Of a DNA stretch of 64,000 nt, positions 11,428 through 22,579 are shown one piece after another. The notes beneath the pieces are model-generated. The model saw only the letters and a program-made list of their open reading frames with translations. It made no database searches and was not told the DNA's origin. The DNA is taken from positions 10,512,355 to 10,576,354 of the forward strand of contig CM070566.1 of the NCBI GenBank assembly GCA_036346405.1, read 5' to 3'. Both the position numbers and the translations under genes were made by a program. This DNA comes from Phyllostachys edulis (lineage: Eukaryota; Streptophyta; Magnoliopsida; Poales; Poaceae). How positions within the stretch are numbered: the stretch's first letter is position 1; every line of letters starts with the position of its first letter.

Positions 11428-14400
11428 ATGAGCAACGACAAGAGCACAACATCCCCCTCCCACTTCCTACCACCGACAGACATGGGTGATGACAAGGGTG
11501 CAACCTTCAATCCCCTCGCCCATCTTTGGGTTCAGGCGGTTGCCATCCAGAACATCAAGGGCCTGCTTGGTTTGAGGCCTAAAGAGATTTGCCTGGCCGG
11601 GAGCTACACCGGGTGGTTGACTGGCGCTCGCTTGGATGACGGCCTGGCAGCCAGGCGTGGAAAATGAACGCCTAGCAGGCAGCTTTCTTTTGTTTCTCTC
11701 TTTAGTTCTTTCTCTCTCCTTTTTCTATCTCCAGGCATGTATCATCAACCAAACACCATATCTCTAGGTTTTCCTGACCAGGCAAAAATCACCTACTTCT
11801 CAGGCTACTCTCAGGCGCTACTTTTTCTCAGGCACGACTCTCAGGCCTCGAACCAAACGTGCCCTAAAACACTGGTTCCAGTGACCCTCGACCTCAAGGC
11901 GTCGAACTATGCCAAGTGGCGCACCTTCTTCATGGTGGCCGTCAACAAGTTTGCTCTCGCCAACCACATCATGATGGCGACTCCACCCACCGATGAGGAG
12001 TGGAACCGCCTCGACTCCAACGTGCTCCATTGTCTGTACGGCTCCCATAAGATCCTCGACATGGTGATGGAAGCAACTACCAAGGCCTACGCTGTTTGGA
12101 CACGCATCGAGGAACTCTTCCGGGACAACCAGAAGGCCTGGGCTCTCTACCTCAGCCAGGAGTTCCGTAACTTGATGCAAAGCGAACGCTCTGTGTCGGA
12201 CTACTGCCACAAGCTCAAGACCCTCGCCGATGCCCTTAACGACGTCGGGTCCCCCGTCACCGACGAAACCCTAGTGCTCAACACTATCAAGGGACTGAAT
12301 CCGAAGTTCGACAACGTGGCCACCCTCGTGCCATTGTTGACCCCCTTCTCGAGCTTCATCCAAACCCGTAACCTTCTTCTTCTTCAGGAGTTAAAACCCA
12401 CCAATGGTGGCACCGACTCCTCCTTGGCCACCGCCTTCTACACCAACAACAAAGGCGGCGACAATGGTAGACAGAACACCAACTGGCGCATTAGTCATGC
12501 TCCATCCGATGGCAATCGTCATAATGGCAGATAGTACGACGGTGGTGGTGGTTACACCGGCCACGGCAGAAACGATAGCAGCAACGGCAACGGCAAGGGC
12601 AAGAAGGGCAATGGCGGAGGGGTCCAGCAGTGGCCCTCGATGTACAATCCCTAGATGGGGGCCATCCACATGTGGCCCATGTCTGGTTCCAGCAGTCCCA
12701 CCGGTGTGCTCGGCCTGTGCCTGGGTGTGTTGGCATCTCGCCTGCCAGCGCATGGCTTCATGGCCACGGCTCAGCCACCCCCGAGTATGTTCCAGCACCC
12801 AGGGTATGCCATGCAGTCGTGTATGACGCTAGATCTCCACCAACTAGGCGCGCCACAAGGCAGTCACCCACCATTCGCCTCACCGAGCACACCATCATGG
12901 GACTCTTCGGCGCTCGTCAATCACTTCAACACCATGACTCTTCAGCCACCTACCACGGACTGGTACATGGACACGGGCGCCACGGTACATATGTCTACCA
13001 TTACTGGTAATCTCCAATCCCTCTCTTCTCGCTCTCCTTTTTGGCATGTTGTTGTCGGTGATGGTTCTTCTCTTCCCGTCACAAATTCCGGTCATGCCAC
13101 CCTTCCATCTTTTTTTTTCCTAATCGTCCTCTCCATTTACCCCATGTTTTAGTCACCCTCGCATAATCAAAAACCTCATTTCTGTTCATCAATTCACATC
13201 CGATAATAATTGTTATGTCGAATTTGACCCTCGTGGCATTTCTGTGAAGGATCTTCCAACCAAGAGCAAGATTCTCGATTAGGTGCAGGAGCACGGGCGA
13301 CCTTTACCCGTTCTCCTACCCTTCTCCATCGCCTCATGCTTTTGCCACCTCCACCGACACGTCCATCCTTTGGCATCGACGACTTGGACACCCCAGTCAC
13401 AATGCTCTCCGTCGCCTCGCGCATTCATCAACTATTCCATGCTATAAAGAAATAAAAGACAGCATTGTGTGCCATGCTTGTCAATTAGGGCGCCATGTTC
13501 GGTTGCCATTTTCTACTTCGTTTAGTCGTACTACTCGTCCATTTGAACTTGTTCATTGTGATCTTTGGACCTCTCCCATTGAGAGCGTTTCGGGGAATAA
13601 ATATTTCCTAGTAATTCTTGATGATTACACATATTTTCTATGGACATTCCCTTTACGACTAAAATCTGATGTGTTTAACACAATCTCCTCTTTCCGCGCA
13701 CTAGTTGCTACTTAGTTCACCACCACTTTGCAAGCCATACAATGTGACAATGGTCGCGAATTCGATAACAGTATGTTTCATACTCTAGCAGCTGTGCATG
13801 GCACCCATATCCGTTTTTTGTGTCCATACACGTCTTCGCAAAATGACAAAACCGAACGTGTCATTCGTACCGTCAATGACATAGTTTGCACACTTCTTTT
13901 TCAGGCATGCACGCCTCCCAAGTTTTGGGCGGAAGCCTTACATGCCGCCACATATCTTCTCAACAGACTCCCCACCAAAACCATTTCGGCACCATCCCCA
14001 TTCTTTGCTCTTTTCCAAAAAGAACCATCCTATTCCCACTTGCGCATCTTCGGTTGTTTGTGCTATCCCAACACAACTGCAACTATGCCACACAAACTCG
14101 CTCCTCGATCTATTGCATATGTATTCCTTGGTTACTCATCCAATCACAAGGGATATCGTTGCATGGATCTCTCATCCCGCCGCCTCATCATTTCCCGTCA
14201 TGTCATTTTTGATGAGTCCACCTTTCCTTTTGCTCAAAAAATCCATCACTTGCAGATATTCATGATCTCCTGCCAGATTGTGATCCTCTTGCCCCGCTAC
14301 CAAATTCTCCACCTACCGTGGCAGCTTCCCTCCTTGCCGCGTCCACCCCTGCACCTGCTGTGGAAGCCACACCCACTCCACCTACCATGGCAGCACCTGC

Positions 14401-16041
14401 CCCTGCCGCTTCCCCTCTCGCGCTTGCCGTGGCAGCTCCCCTCTCTGTCGCGACACCTCCAGCGCCTGCCGCAGCAGCACCTACTGTGCATGATCAACCT
14501 CCTGCCCACCCCATGCAGAAGCGCCGTCGAGCTGGCCTCTTCCTTCCCCCGCCAGCTCGCCTCAACCTCCATGCCATTGCTCTCAGCATGTCTTCCCCCC
14601 ATACCCAAGATAGTGCTTAGCGATCTCAAGGATCCCAATTGGCACACAGATATGGTTGCCGAATACCAAGCTCTCTTGAGCAATAACATCTGGGATCTTG
14701 TGCCTCCTTCCAATGCAAACATAGTCTCCGGGAAGTGGATCTTCTGGCATAAACTGAAACCGGATGGCACCCTTGAACGTTACAAAGCACAATGGGTTCT
14801 GCGGGGCTTCTCTCAAGCCCAAGGGGTGGATTTTGATGAAACCTTTAGCCCGGTTGTCAAATCAGCTACAATTCGCATTGTTTTTTCCATGGCTCTCTCC
14901 AACAGTTGGCCAATTCATCAACTCGACGTCAAAAATACTTTCCTCCATGGCACTCTCTCTGAGGTAGTGTTTTGTCGCCAACCTACTAGATTCATTGATT
15001 CATCATGGCCAAACCATGTGTGCTGCTTGAATCGTTCTCTCTATGTCCTAAAACACACTCCCTACGCCTAGTACCAACCCTTTGCTACATACATCGAGAC
15101 CGTCGGCTTCGTCTGCTCCAAGTCCGATACCTCTCTTTGTACTTCACAACACATTGGGTACGACCTTTCTTCTTCTCTACGTTGATGATATTGTCTTGAT
15201 GGCTTCATCGCCACGACTCTGTGAGTGCATCATTGCCGCTTTCAATTTTGAGTTTGCAATGACGGACATGGGGGACCTTCATTACTTTCTTGGGATTGTC
15301 GTCTCACGCATCTCCTCTGGCCTTCTTCTATCGCAATCCAGGTACGCCGCGGAGATCATTGAGTAGGCTGGCATGGCAACATACAAGTCTTCGCCCACAC
15401 CAGTGGACACGTCGCCCAAGCTGGTGGCCGACGTAGGTCCTCTGGTTGCAGAACCCGCATCATATCACAGTCTTGCAAGGGCGCTGTAGTACCTCACCTT
15501 CACTCGCCCTGACATCGCCTACACCGTGCAGCAAATATGTCTCCATATGCACGACCCGCGAGAATAGCATCTCTTGCTGATCAAGCGCGTGCTAGGGTAC
15601 ATCCAGGGGATGCTACATCATGGTCTTCACCTCACGTCCTCATCGGTCGACGCCTTGATCGCGTACACTAACGCTGACTAGGCAGGCTGCCCGGACATGC
15701 GACGCTCCACCTCTGGCTACTGTGTTTTCCTTGGCGAGAACCTTGTGTCTTTGTCGTCCAAACGACAACACACGGTCTCTCGTTCCAGCGTGGAGGAAGA
15801 ATATCGAGCAGTGGCCAACGCCGTTGCCGAAGCCAGTTGGGTTCGCCAATTACTTTAGGAGCTTCGACGTCCTCTAGCTACAACTACAATTGTTTTCTGC
15901 GACAACATCAGTGCGGTATACATGTCGACGAACCCCGTTCAACATCAACACACCAAACTCATAGAGATCGACTTGCATTTTTTTCGTGATCGTGTTGCCC
16001 TAGGGCATGTTCAAATTCTCCACGTACCATCGTCACGATAG
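11428..16041 (+). pseudogene. Ty1/copia gag-pol polyprotein, disrupted
   Basis: One polyprotein in the order gag, protease, integrase, reverse transcriptase, RNase H. Gag starts MSNDKSTTSPSHF at 11428, is interrupted by a MITE (11559-11864), and continues (SNYAKWRTFF, RNLMQSERSVSDYCHKL) to a TAG at 12532. Protease DTGATVHMS is at about 12969. The integrase zinc-binding WHRRLGHPSHN is at about 13371, CDLW at 13557, CDNGREF at 13742 and the TERVIR glutamate at about 13850. RT runs from about 14620 with the YVDD catalytic box at about 15180. RNase H ends SLSSKRQHTVSRSSVEEEY (about 15750-15810), and FADIFTKG lies near 16042. Ten in-frame stops are all TAG (12532, 12652, 13713, 15069, 15364, 15487, 15565, 15679, 15856, 16039). 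At least one frameshift (about 13100-13280) is also present. Inactive in cis, with well preserved domains. Confidence 0.95.
11559..11864. mobile_element. Tourist/PIF-Harbinger-like MITE inserted in copia gag
   Basis: The 306-bp insert begins gggcctgcttggtttgaggc and, read inward from its right end, begins gggcacgtttggttcgaggc, an 18/20-type inverted pair of the GGGCCTGTTTGGTT class common in grasses. The left flank ends caa and the right flank starts taa, consistent with a 3-bp TWA duplication with one change. Removing the insert restores the gag frame (...VAIQNIK then LVPVTLDLKAS). No transposase is present. Confidence 0.88.
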
Positions 16042-16126
16042 TTCGCCGACATCTTTACTAAAGGGCTGCTGTCCTCACTGTTCATGGATTTTCGGGATAG
16101 TCTCAACGTCCGTGTTCCTCCCCGAG

Positions 16127-16340
16127 TGTTAGGCAATATATTTGCTATGTTCGGCAATATATTTGCCACGTCATGTAATCTGGACTAACCATATTTAAGA
16201 GGATATGTATATATAGCATGTAATCCATCTATTTATGGTTAGGATCAGCAGGGATTTCATCCTATGTAATCATTGTATATGTGCTATATATACATGAGAA
16301 AAGGAAGGCATATTGTGGCTTCTATTCCAAAACTCTTTCA
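16127..16340 (+). repeat. 3' LTR of complete copia element
   Basis: 214 bp, begins tgttaggcaatatatttgct and ends actctttca, preceded by a short polypurine-poor stretch (ctccccgag). The target duplication gattg follows at 16341-16345. Its TATA-like box (ctatatatacatg at about 16283) lies about 290 bp upstream of the start codon of the intact dehydrogenase on the same strand, so it could supply a promoter. Confidence 0.95.
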
Positions 16341-16345
16341 GATTG

Positions 16346-16575
16346 ATACCTAGTCCATCACACAAGTGTGCGTCTGTGTGTTTCAGTTACCCAGTTAGAC
16401 GTACGAGATGCTGCTGTGTGTTATGGGGCACCTTTCAAGTCCCCTTCAGTGCTCTTTCTACACTAGACCTAGAACTCTCCCTGTTCTTCCATACTACTTC
16501 CAGAGCACACAGAATTACGTAGCTCAGCTGAGAAGCCATCTGAATTCTGATCGTCAGTTAACTAGCAGGGGAGGA
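16346..16575 (+). promoter_or_regulatory. 5' flank and leader of dehydrogenase copy B
   Basis: Only 235 bp separate the copia 3' LTR from the start codon. This stretch has no obvious native TATA box. Its last 60 bp (cagctgagaagccatct onwards) resemble the leader of copy A, so it is probably mostly 5' UTR and the native promoter was displaced upstream of the 5.2-kb copia insertion. Confidence 0.5.
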
Positions 16576-18536
16576 ATGCAGCTCTGGGGATGGCTGGGGG
16601 CGCGGCGAGGGCCGTCGGGCTTCGGCCCGAGGTCCACCGCCGAGGAGGTTACAGCCGGCGTTGACGCCACCCACCTCACGGCCATTGTCACAGGTTTGTT
16701 TGTGGAGGACTCAGTCTCAGTGTGTGTTTCATCCGCGTGCTTCATGTTTCAGTACTGTTCTTGCACTGAGACCATAGCATGTCCAATTGTCCATGGGATG
16801 AGAATGAGATAAGGTTGGCTCTATATAGCTTTTTTTGTCAGGACTTATCTCATTCGCACAAAATAATATGAGTCAACGGAATAAAAGTTACAGCTGCACT
16901 CGCTATGATATTGATAATTTCTAGATTTCCTACTGACCTTATATTTGTTTTATTTGTCTTCTACCATGCGATTCATCTTGTGAAATACAGGAGCAACAAA
17001 TGGCATTGGAAAGGAGACAGCTAGAATTCTTGCGCTGAGGGGAGCAAAGGTCATCATACCAACAAGGACACTGGAAAGCGGCGTGAAGGTAAAAGAGAGT
17101 ATCTCTGAACAGATTCCAAGCTCAAGTATCCATGTCATGGAGATGGATCTGAGCTCCCTCGACTCCGTTCGCAGTTTTGCACGGTCCTTCCTGTCTTCAC
17201 ATAAGCATCTCAGCATCCTCATGTATGTATCACTCACAAATAGCAAGTTTGTGTACTAATCAACTCACTGACAGAAATTTGCCATGGTTTCTCTGAAGAA
17301 ACAACGCTGGGATAATGGCCTGCCCTTTCCAGTTATCCAAAGATGGGATTGAGCTGCAATTTGCAATCAATCACGTCGGTACGTACAATGTATAGAAGCT
17401 CGTTTTTTGGATGTTGATCACCATTTTTGGGAGTAAACAGAAGAGATACCTACACTTGTGGAATTTTTACTTTGTAAATAGGGCATTTCTTGCTGACAAA
17501 TCTCCTGCTCGACAAGATGAAAGCTACTGCCAGAGAGACTGGTGTGCAAGGCAGGATCATAAACGTATCTTCTATGGCACATAGAACAAGCGACGGTTCA
17601 TGCTTCGATCTGAACAAGCTAAATGATAAGTCGAAGTCAGTAACATATCTTGGTTGATTTTAAGACATGTGGACAGTACAACAAGCTTTCTTCTCATTGT
17701 ACTCTTATATTTTCAGGTACCATCCATTCACTGCGTACGGACATTCCAAATTAGCCAGTATTCTCCATGCGAATGAGCTATCAAGGCGTTTGCAGGTCTG
17801 TAATCCCTTACATTTCTCCCATTCTTTAAAAAATAACCTTGTAACAAGAATAGGATTCTATTGTGCAAATTCATGTCGACTAAAAGCACATCAATTTGAG
17901 TAGTTTTAGCTATGCACAACTTTTCCTACAAGGTCTTGTGTTATTTGATTTGGTCTGAACCTAATCAACGTTGCATAAAAGCCGGGCTAAATATGTTGCC
18001 TGATTCAATAGTCTCAGAAACTCAGTCAGTTTTCTTGGCAATTCAGGAAGAAGGGTACAATCTGACTGCAAATTCCTTTCATCCTGGGATAATCGCCACC
18101 AACCTAGGTCGCTACCTCCTGGAAAACAGTAATGCAATCGCAAACTCAACAATTCAAGAACGAAACTACTCTTCTCTCCTACGAAGCAGTATATTCATTG
18201 ATCCACAATCCAATGCTTTGCAGGTGTGTTGAGTTCGATTTTTGTGGTGATGAAAACTTTTCTGAAGACCATACCCCAGGTAATGAAATCACATCCAACC
18301 ACAGTTAATTCCACATAAATCTGTTCCTTAAAACGATTTTTAAGGGCATGAACTTGATTTTGCAGGGGGCCGCAACTACTTGTTATCTGGCATTGCATCC
18401 TGCTCTGAAGGATGTGTCCGGCAAATACTTTGTGGACTGCAATGAAGCGACCCCTACGGCCATTGCAAGAGATACAGAGTTAGCAAGGAAACTATGGGAA
18501 TTCAGTGAAGAACTAGTGAATAGTGGGAGTAAATAG
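16576..18536 (+). CDS. Short-chain dehydrogenase/reductase, TIC32/retinol-dehydrogenase-like (copy B, intact)
   Basis: Eight exons: 16576-16693, 16991-17222, 17299-17378, 17482-17635, 17717-17795, 18047-18128, 18224-18279 and 18366-18536. All introns are GT-AG and the spliced length of 972 nt gives exactly 323 residues plus TAG. Exon 7 was placed by frame and family likeness (VLSSIFVVMKTF...TIPQ). Motifs: cofactor-binding TGATNGIG at residues 39-46, NNAG at 118-121, catalytic Ser in INVSS (about 173), catalytic YGHSK at 202-206, and HPG at 233-235. This is the classical-SDR layout with NADP(H)-type Rossmann fold. Family members are annotated as TIC32, a chloroplast inner-envelope NADPH-dependent protein, or as retinol-dehydrogenase-like; substrate and location cannot be read from sequence, and the N-terminus (MQLWGWLGARRG) is not a clear transit peptide. 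It is the downstream member of a tandem pair with the broken copy A, and a copia LTR sits 235 bp upstream. Confidence 0.93.
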
Positions 18537-19217
18537 ACCAACATAAGAATCCTATTATGTTGTGCGAGGATTAACGGTTGCATGTTTCATTTGTTTGTGT
18601 AAGCAGATTAAGTGTGATCTGTATGCTATTTTCTCAAGAAAAGGGTGCTTATCTCTACTACTTCAAAGAAGAAGTTGGTGGTCGTCCGTCCTCCAACTCT
18701 CTTCGGCGTCCGTCCGATCAACGATCAACCGATGGCCCAGATCTGTCGCGCGGTCAGCAACTCCCTGCGCCCACGACATACCATTTCGCCCTCCCTCCCT
18801 TTCCTCTCTCTCCCTCACGATCCCCACCCGCACCGCCTGCCTCCCACTGTCGCCGCCGTCCTCCCTCGAACCTCCGGGCCGCTCCCCGTCCTCCACCACC
18901 GAGCCGCCCTCACCCCTCCGCACCGCCCTTGCCCCTCGCCCCTTGCCCGCCTCCATCACCCGCCTCGCTAGCCCTACGCCGCCATCGACCCTCTTGGCAT
19001 CCCATGCCACCGCTGCCGCTCCAATCGCTGCACAGCACGACACCATGAATTCATTCTATTGAATTCCTCATGGACGTCTTTATTCATGTTCTATTGTAAC
19101 CCATGGTTGGGTTTTATTAATGTTTTGTTTGCTGAAATTTTATAGTGTGTTGTTGATAATCAGTTGGAAGGGTAGTTTAGTGATATTCCAGGCTCAGTGT
19201 TGGACTGGGGTGTTACA
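18537..19217 (+). repeat. Dehydrogenase 3' flank grading into a Ty3/gypsy 5' LTR
   Basis: The first about 120 bp are probably the 3' UTR of the dehydrogenase. From about 18660 the sequence is C-rich and then becomes a + orientation LTR end (...gctcagtgttggactggggtgttaca, ending 19217) resembling the LTR end at 46057. The LTR start was not located. The C-rich block (18760-19040) gives open frames on both strands with no domain, so I do not call a gene. Confidence 0.55.
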
Positions 19218-19219
19218 GT

Positions 19220-19231
19220 TGGTATCAGAGC
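19220..19231 (+). promoter_or_regulatory. tRNA-Met primer-binding site of a gypsy element
   Basis: tggtatcagagc, an exact match to the usual initiator-Met complement, lies 2 bp after the LTR end tgttaca. Confidence 0.92.
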
Positions 19232-19477
19232 GGGCTTTAGGTCCGTGGTGAATAGATTAACAACTTAGGTAACCTAAATTGCTAAAATTTGTTTTATGGT
19301 TACTAAAACAACTAAAATTTGCTAATGGTAAACTAATTTAAAATTGGACACACTAGTGCACAATAGGTTAAAGAGTGGGACGAGTATCGTTTTACGTTTA
19401 TGTTATGTTGTATACTGATGCATGATTTGATATTGACCTTTGAGCTTATTGTGTGTTATTGATTGTGATTGATAGCT

Positions 19478-20171
19478 ATGCCGAGAGGTAGAGGACGTGG
19501 TCATGGTGGCCACGGTCGTGGAGGCCGTGGTGGGGGTCGGGGCCGCAGGCGTGGTTCTATGGAGCCACCTCCTATGGTAGTTGAGTTAGTAGCTGAGGGG
19601 GTTGCTATGGACCCGCCTCCGGTTGGGGGCCAGGATGAGACCCCCGCTTTGCTGAGAGAGTTGGTGGGAGAGGTCCGTGCTCTCCGTCAGCAGTGGCGGC
19701 AGCCCTCTTTATTGCTATGCATCTGTTCTTTGCTCCTATCGCTCCTCCACCTGCACTTGAGGTGCGGATGACGCTTCGAGAGTGGATGGGGTTGAAGTTG
19801 GATCCGTTTGACGGGTCGGGCACACCAGTCCAGGCAGCGAACTGGTTGAGCTACATAGAGAGGCAGTTTGGAGCTTTGGAGATGTCCTCGCATCAGAGGG
19901 TCCGTTTTGTAGCCTTTCAGCTGAAAGGGCAAGCGGACATTTGGTGGGACGGCGTGTTGTCTTCGAGGACTGCCACTCAGGGACCCATCACTTGGGAGGA
20001 CTTTGTTGATCAGTTCAAGGCAAAGTTCTGCCCCTACTCCTTCGTTGAGAAGATGGAGGTTGCCTTGACGACCTTTGTTCAGGGGAAGAGGTCTATTGCT
20101 GAGTATGAGGCTGAGTTCAACAACTTGGTTCGCTTTGTCCCTTCAGTTCGGCTCGGGGACGACTTGGAGAC
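19478..20171 (+). pseudogene. Ty3/gypsy gag fragment (Retrotrans_gag domain)
   Basis: The start MPRGRGRGHGGHGRGGRG at 19478 is an arginine/glycine-rich head. A frameshift near 19700-19750 follows, then a clear Retrotrans_gag domain: LKLDPFDGSGTPVQAANWL, ADIWWD at about 19930, and EFNNLVRFVP at about 20110. After about 20171 the frame is lost and sequence of another LTR follows. No protease, RT or integrase remains. The element is the + orientation one whose LTR and primer site lie just upstream. Inactive. Confidence 0.9.
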
Positions 20172-20676
20172 GAAGAACAGGAAAACGGCGGGGCCCACTT
20201 GACAGCGAGAGAGGCTCGGGTGAGTCCGCATGCGAAACGGCACCACTGTGGCTGACGGGTGGGGCAGTCTTGGCATGGCTGCGACGAGAGAGAGAGAGGG
20301 CCCGACAGTGGGGACCACTGTCGTGACAACATGTGGTGATGCTGTGGGAGGTGGGCCGCCACAGGGAGTTGGGCCGGGATTGGAATAGGGTGCGGGTTTA
20401 AGCCCAAACACTGTTCCGGGATTTTAATTAGGTTTTCTAATTTATAAAATAGCAGAAATGAACTTGGAAAAATTCTAGAAAATATATCCAAGCACATAGA
20501 ATCCAAATAAAATAGTTTTGACCATTGTTGATGTTGACTTTAACCATATGAAATTGTTTTGATGCACAAAGTCCATAATTAAGCTTTGAATTAAATTCAA
20601 ATAAATCCAAATGGTGAATTTTCTCCCTACTAACTATTCAAAGGATTTTTAAAGCTCAGAAAATTGGGATGTTACA
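20172..20676 (-). repeat. Fragment of a gypsy LTR (same family as 47801-52999)
   Basis: 20440-20676 matches 52780-52999 closely (tagaaaatatatccaagc, ccattgttgatgttgact, aaattgggatgttaca). It ends in the LTR terminus gatgttaca. The left boundary against the gag is not sharp. The family reads as - orientation. It is probably a truncated solo LTR. Confidence 0.75.
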
Positions 20677-22579
20677 ATAACAGTAGTCATTGCCATCCGT
20701 GGGTCCACCAAAATGCTGCTCAATATGATCCTCTGTATTTTCCCAAGTTTCCTCTGTAGATGTTTTGCAGATATTGCAAGAATGAGTACTACTACCATAC
20801 TCAATAAGCCACATGGAAATTCTAATTAATTATATGCTAGGATTTTCAAAGCAATGGTACCGTTTTACCATAACAGGCATATATAGATGCATTTTGTATT
20901 TAAATCAGTTTATATTTAAAACAGTAAAACAATAATAAATAATAACATCAGAGGTTTCTTAACAATTACACAAACCAACTTAACATCTCAAAAGCTCTAC
21001 TTATGCCTCATGTACTGGAATCACCCATTAACACAGTTTTATTAACCGGAAGCACAACGTATTCAAATATCATTAGATATACACTCTGCAGAGTTGCCCA
21101 ACTTTATCCACAAGATATCTCAAGCTCATACTATCAGATCATAAACACGCAACCCGTTAGCGTGTGACTGAGTTGAGATAACAAAACCTTTTCACTGATC
21201 ATCTTTTTTAGCCTCTACTCGGTAGGTCTATGGACCATACAGCCCTCAGGAGACTCCACCGGCCACAGTGGATCTTGCACCCCCTATGCCGACGGCACCT
21301 ACCGTTGTGTAGACCAGCGAGTACCTCCTTAGGCCCACTCCTGTTCCATTCTCGATACTGTAGATATTCAATCGGGAGAGCAGTGTACTAAGCCATGGAG
21401 TAATAACCACACATGTGGTTGAGCAGTTTTCTGTGTCTATTACTTTGGCACAAGGTTCTTGTCCTTACCTATCTCCAGTGAGGAAATGAACCAACACCAA
21501 CTCGTGGTTGTTCACCCTCACCTTCGACTCACTTTTAACTAGTCTATTGGGTTGTCTAACTTCCTGGACACAACCCTCAACTCTCCACCAAAACCATCGG
21601 CAAACCGCTAATACTGCTTTTCAGGATTTATAAACACATTTTTGTGATAAAGCTACTTATATAGATATCATTTTATGTGAGCTTGTCAAGGTGAATATGG
21701 CTTACAAAGGATTTTAAACTTTGTTAAGGTGAATATGGCCTACAAGTGATAGGTGGGTTTGTCTGTGGGGTAATAGGATTTATCTAATTATCATGACATT
21801 CAAAAGTATTAATATTTGAATATTTAAAGTAATTGGCACAAATACGATAATGACAATAATAATAAATATATGAAATATTGGCTCAAAATGATCAAGGAAT
21901 GCGACTTGCCTCCTTGCACAAATTTTTCTAGATATTGATCTTGTCCGGCGTCTTCTGGAGTCTGGTCATCGAAGTCGTGACCTAACGCGAAACAAAATAA
22001 AATTCGGCTCGACAAGGAATGAGCTGGGAACAACATGCAAGTAAATAAATTAAAAAAGAAACAAAAGAAAGGTGGTGTGGGGGTAGGTATTTATTTGGAG
22101 ATTCATTTGGCTAAGCGGAGTTGAGATATGGATTCACGGGCTCAAAACGGTCGAAAAGAGTAAAAAATGTCGAAATAGGGTTTAGGTCGAAAAAAGTGTC
22201 GGATAATTAATAGTATTGTTTTACTATTCATGGATGAAAACTGGTTAGTACAGTAATTGGATTACTGTTTTTGGTTTGAAATGAACAGTAACTAGGTTTT
22301 AATGTTTTCTGCCAAATGAATAGTAATTACCTATTTCGTGTGATGAATAATAAAAAGGGTTTACTGTGCATTGAACAGTGTTTGGGCTAATTTTTATTTC
22401 GGTTTGGAATAGTAACGAGCTAAGCCCACTTCCTTAGTGGGCTACCGACCCATTTGGCATGGCCTTAAAGGCTCGGCGCACAGGAGGCCTGAGCCGCGCG
22501 GCTGAAGGCCAAGCGCGCTCGGCTTGCCCAAGCCGGCGACGGCAATTGCGATGACGGCGGTGGCCGGCGGCGGCAGGAG
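20677..22579 (-). repeat. Gypsy-type LTR remnant, first part (split by a solo LTR)
   Basis: Non-coding sequence with the internal order of the other - orientation LTRs here: a gcaagaatgagtactac block (20780), a ctctgcagagttg block (21090), a ctccac/accgtt block (21230-21330), an aaaatgatcaaggaatgcga block (21880), then GC-rich sequence (22440-22579). It continues after the inserted element at 27234. Its outer left end is not recognisable. Confidence 0.65.

Noticed and set aside
12391..12826. Antisense and +1 frames across the copia gag-protease
   Set aside because: Shadows of the gag-protease frame, which has clear family motifs in its own frame.
14297..14770. 157-codon antisense frame
   Set aside because: Lies opposite the integrase-RT linker of the copia element; the repetitive Arg/Gly-rich product mirrors the Pro/Ala-rich linker.
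12532..16041. Genuine TAG recoding in the copia polyprotein
   Set aside because: Stops fall at family-conserved Gln/Trp positions within a decayed element that also has a frameshift and a MITE in gag; cytosine deamination explains them more simply.
17912..18232. Reading through dehydrogenase exon 6 to 18223 as one exon
   Set aside because: Stopping at the gtaatg donor at 18128 and starting a new exon at 18224 gives family-like sequence and an exact 972-nt coding length; the read-through does not.
18562..19062. Open frames of 156 and 166 codons downstream of the dehydrogenase
   Set aside because: Pro/Ser-rich products of a C-rich LTR stretch; other frames and the opposite strand are open as well.
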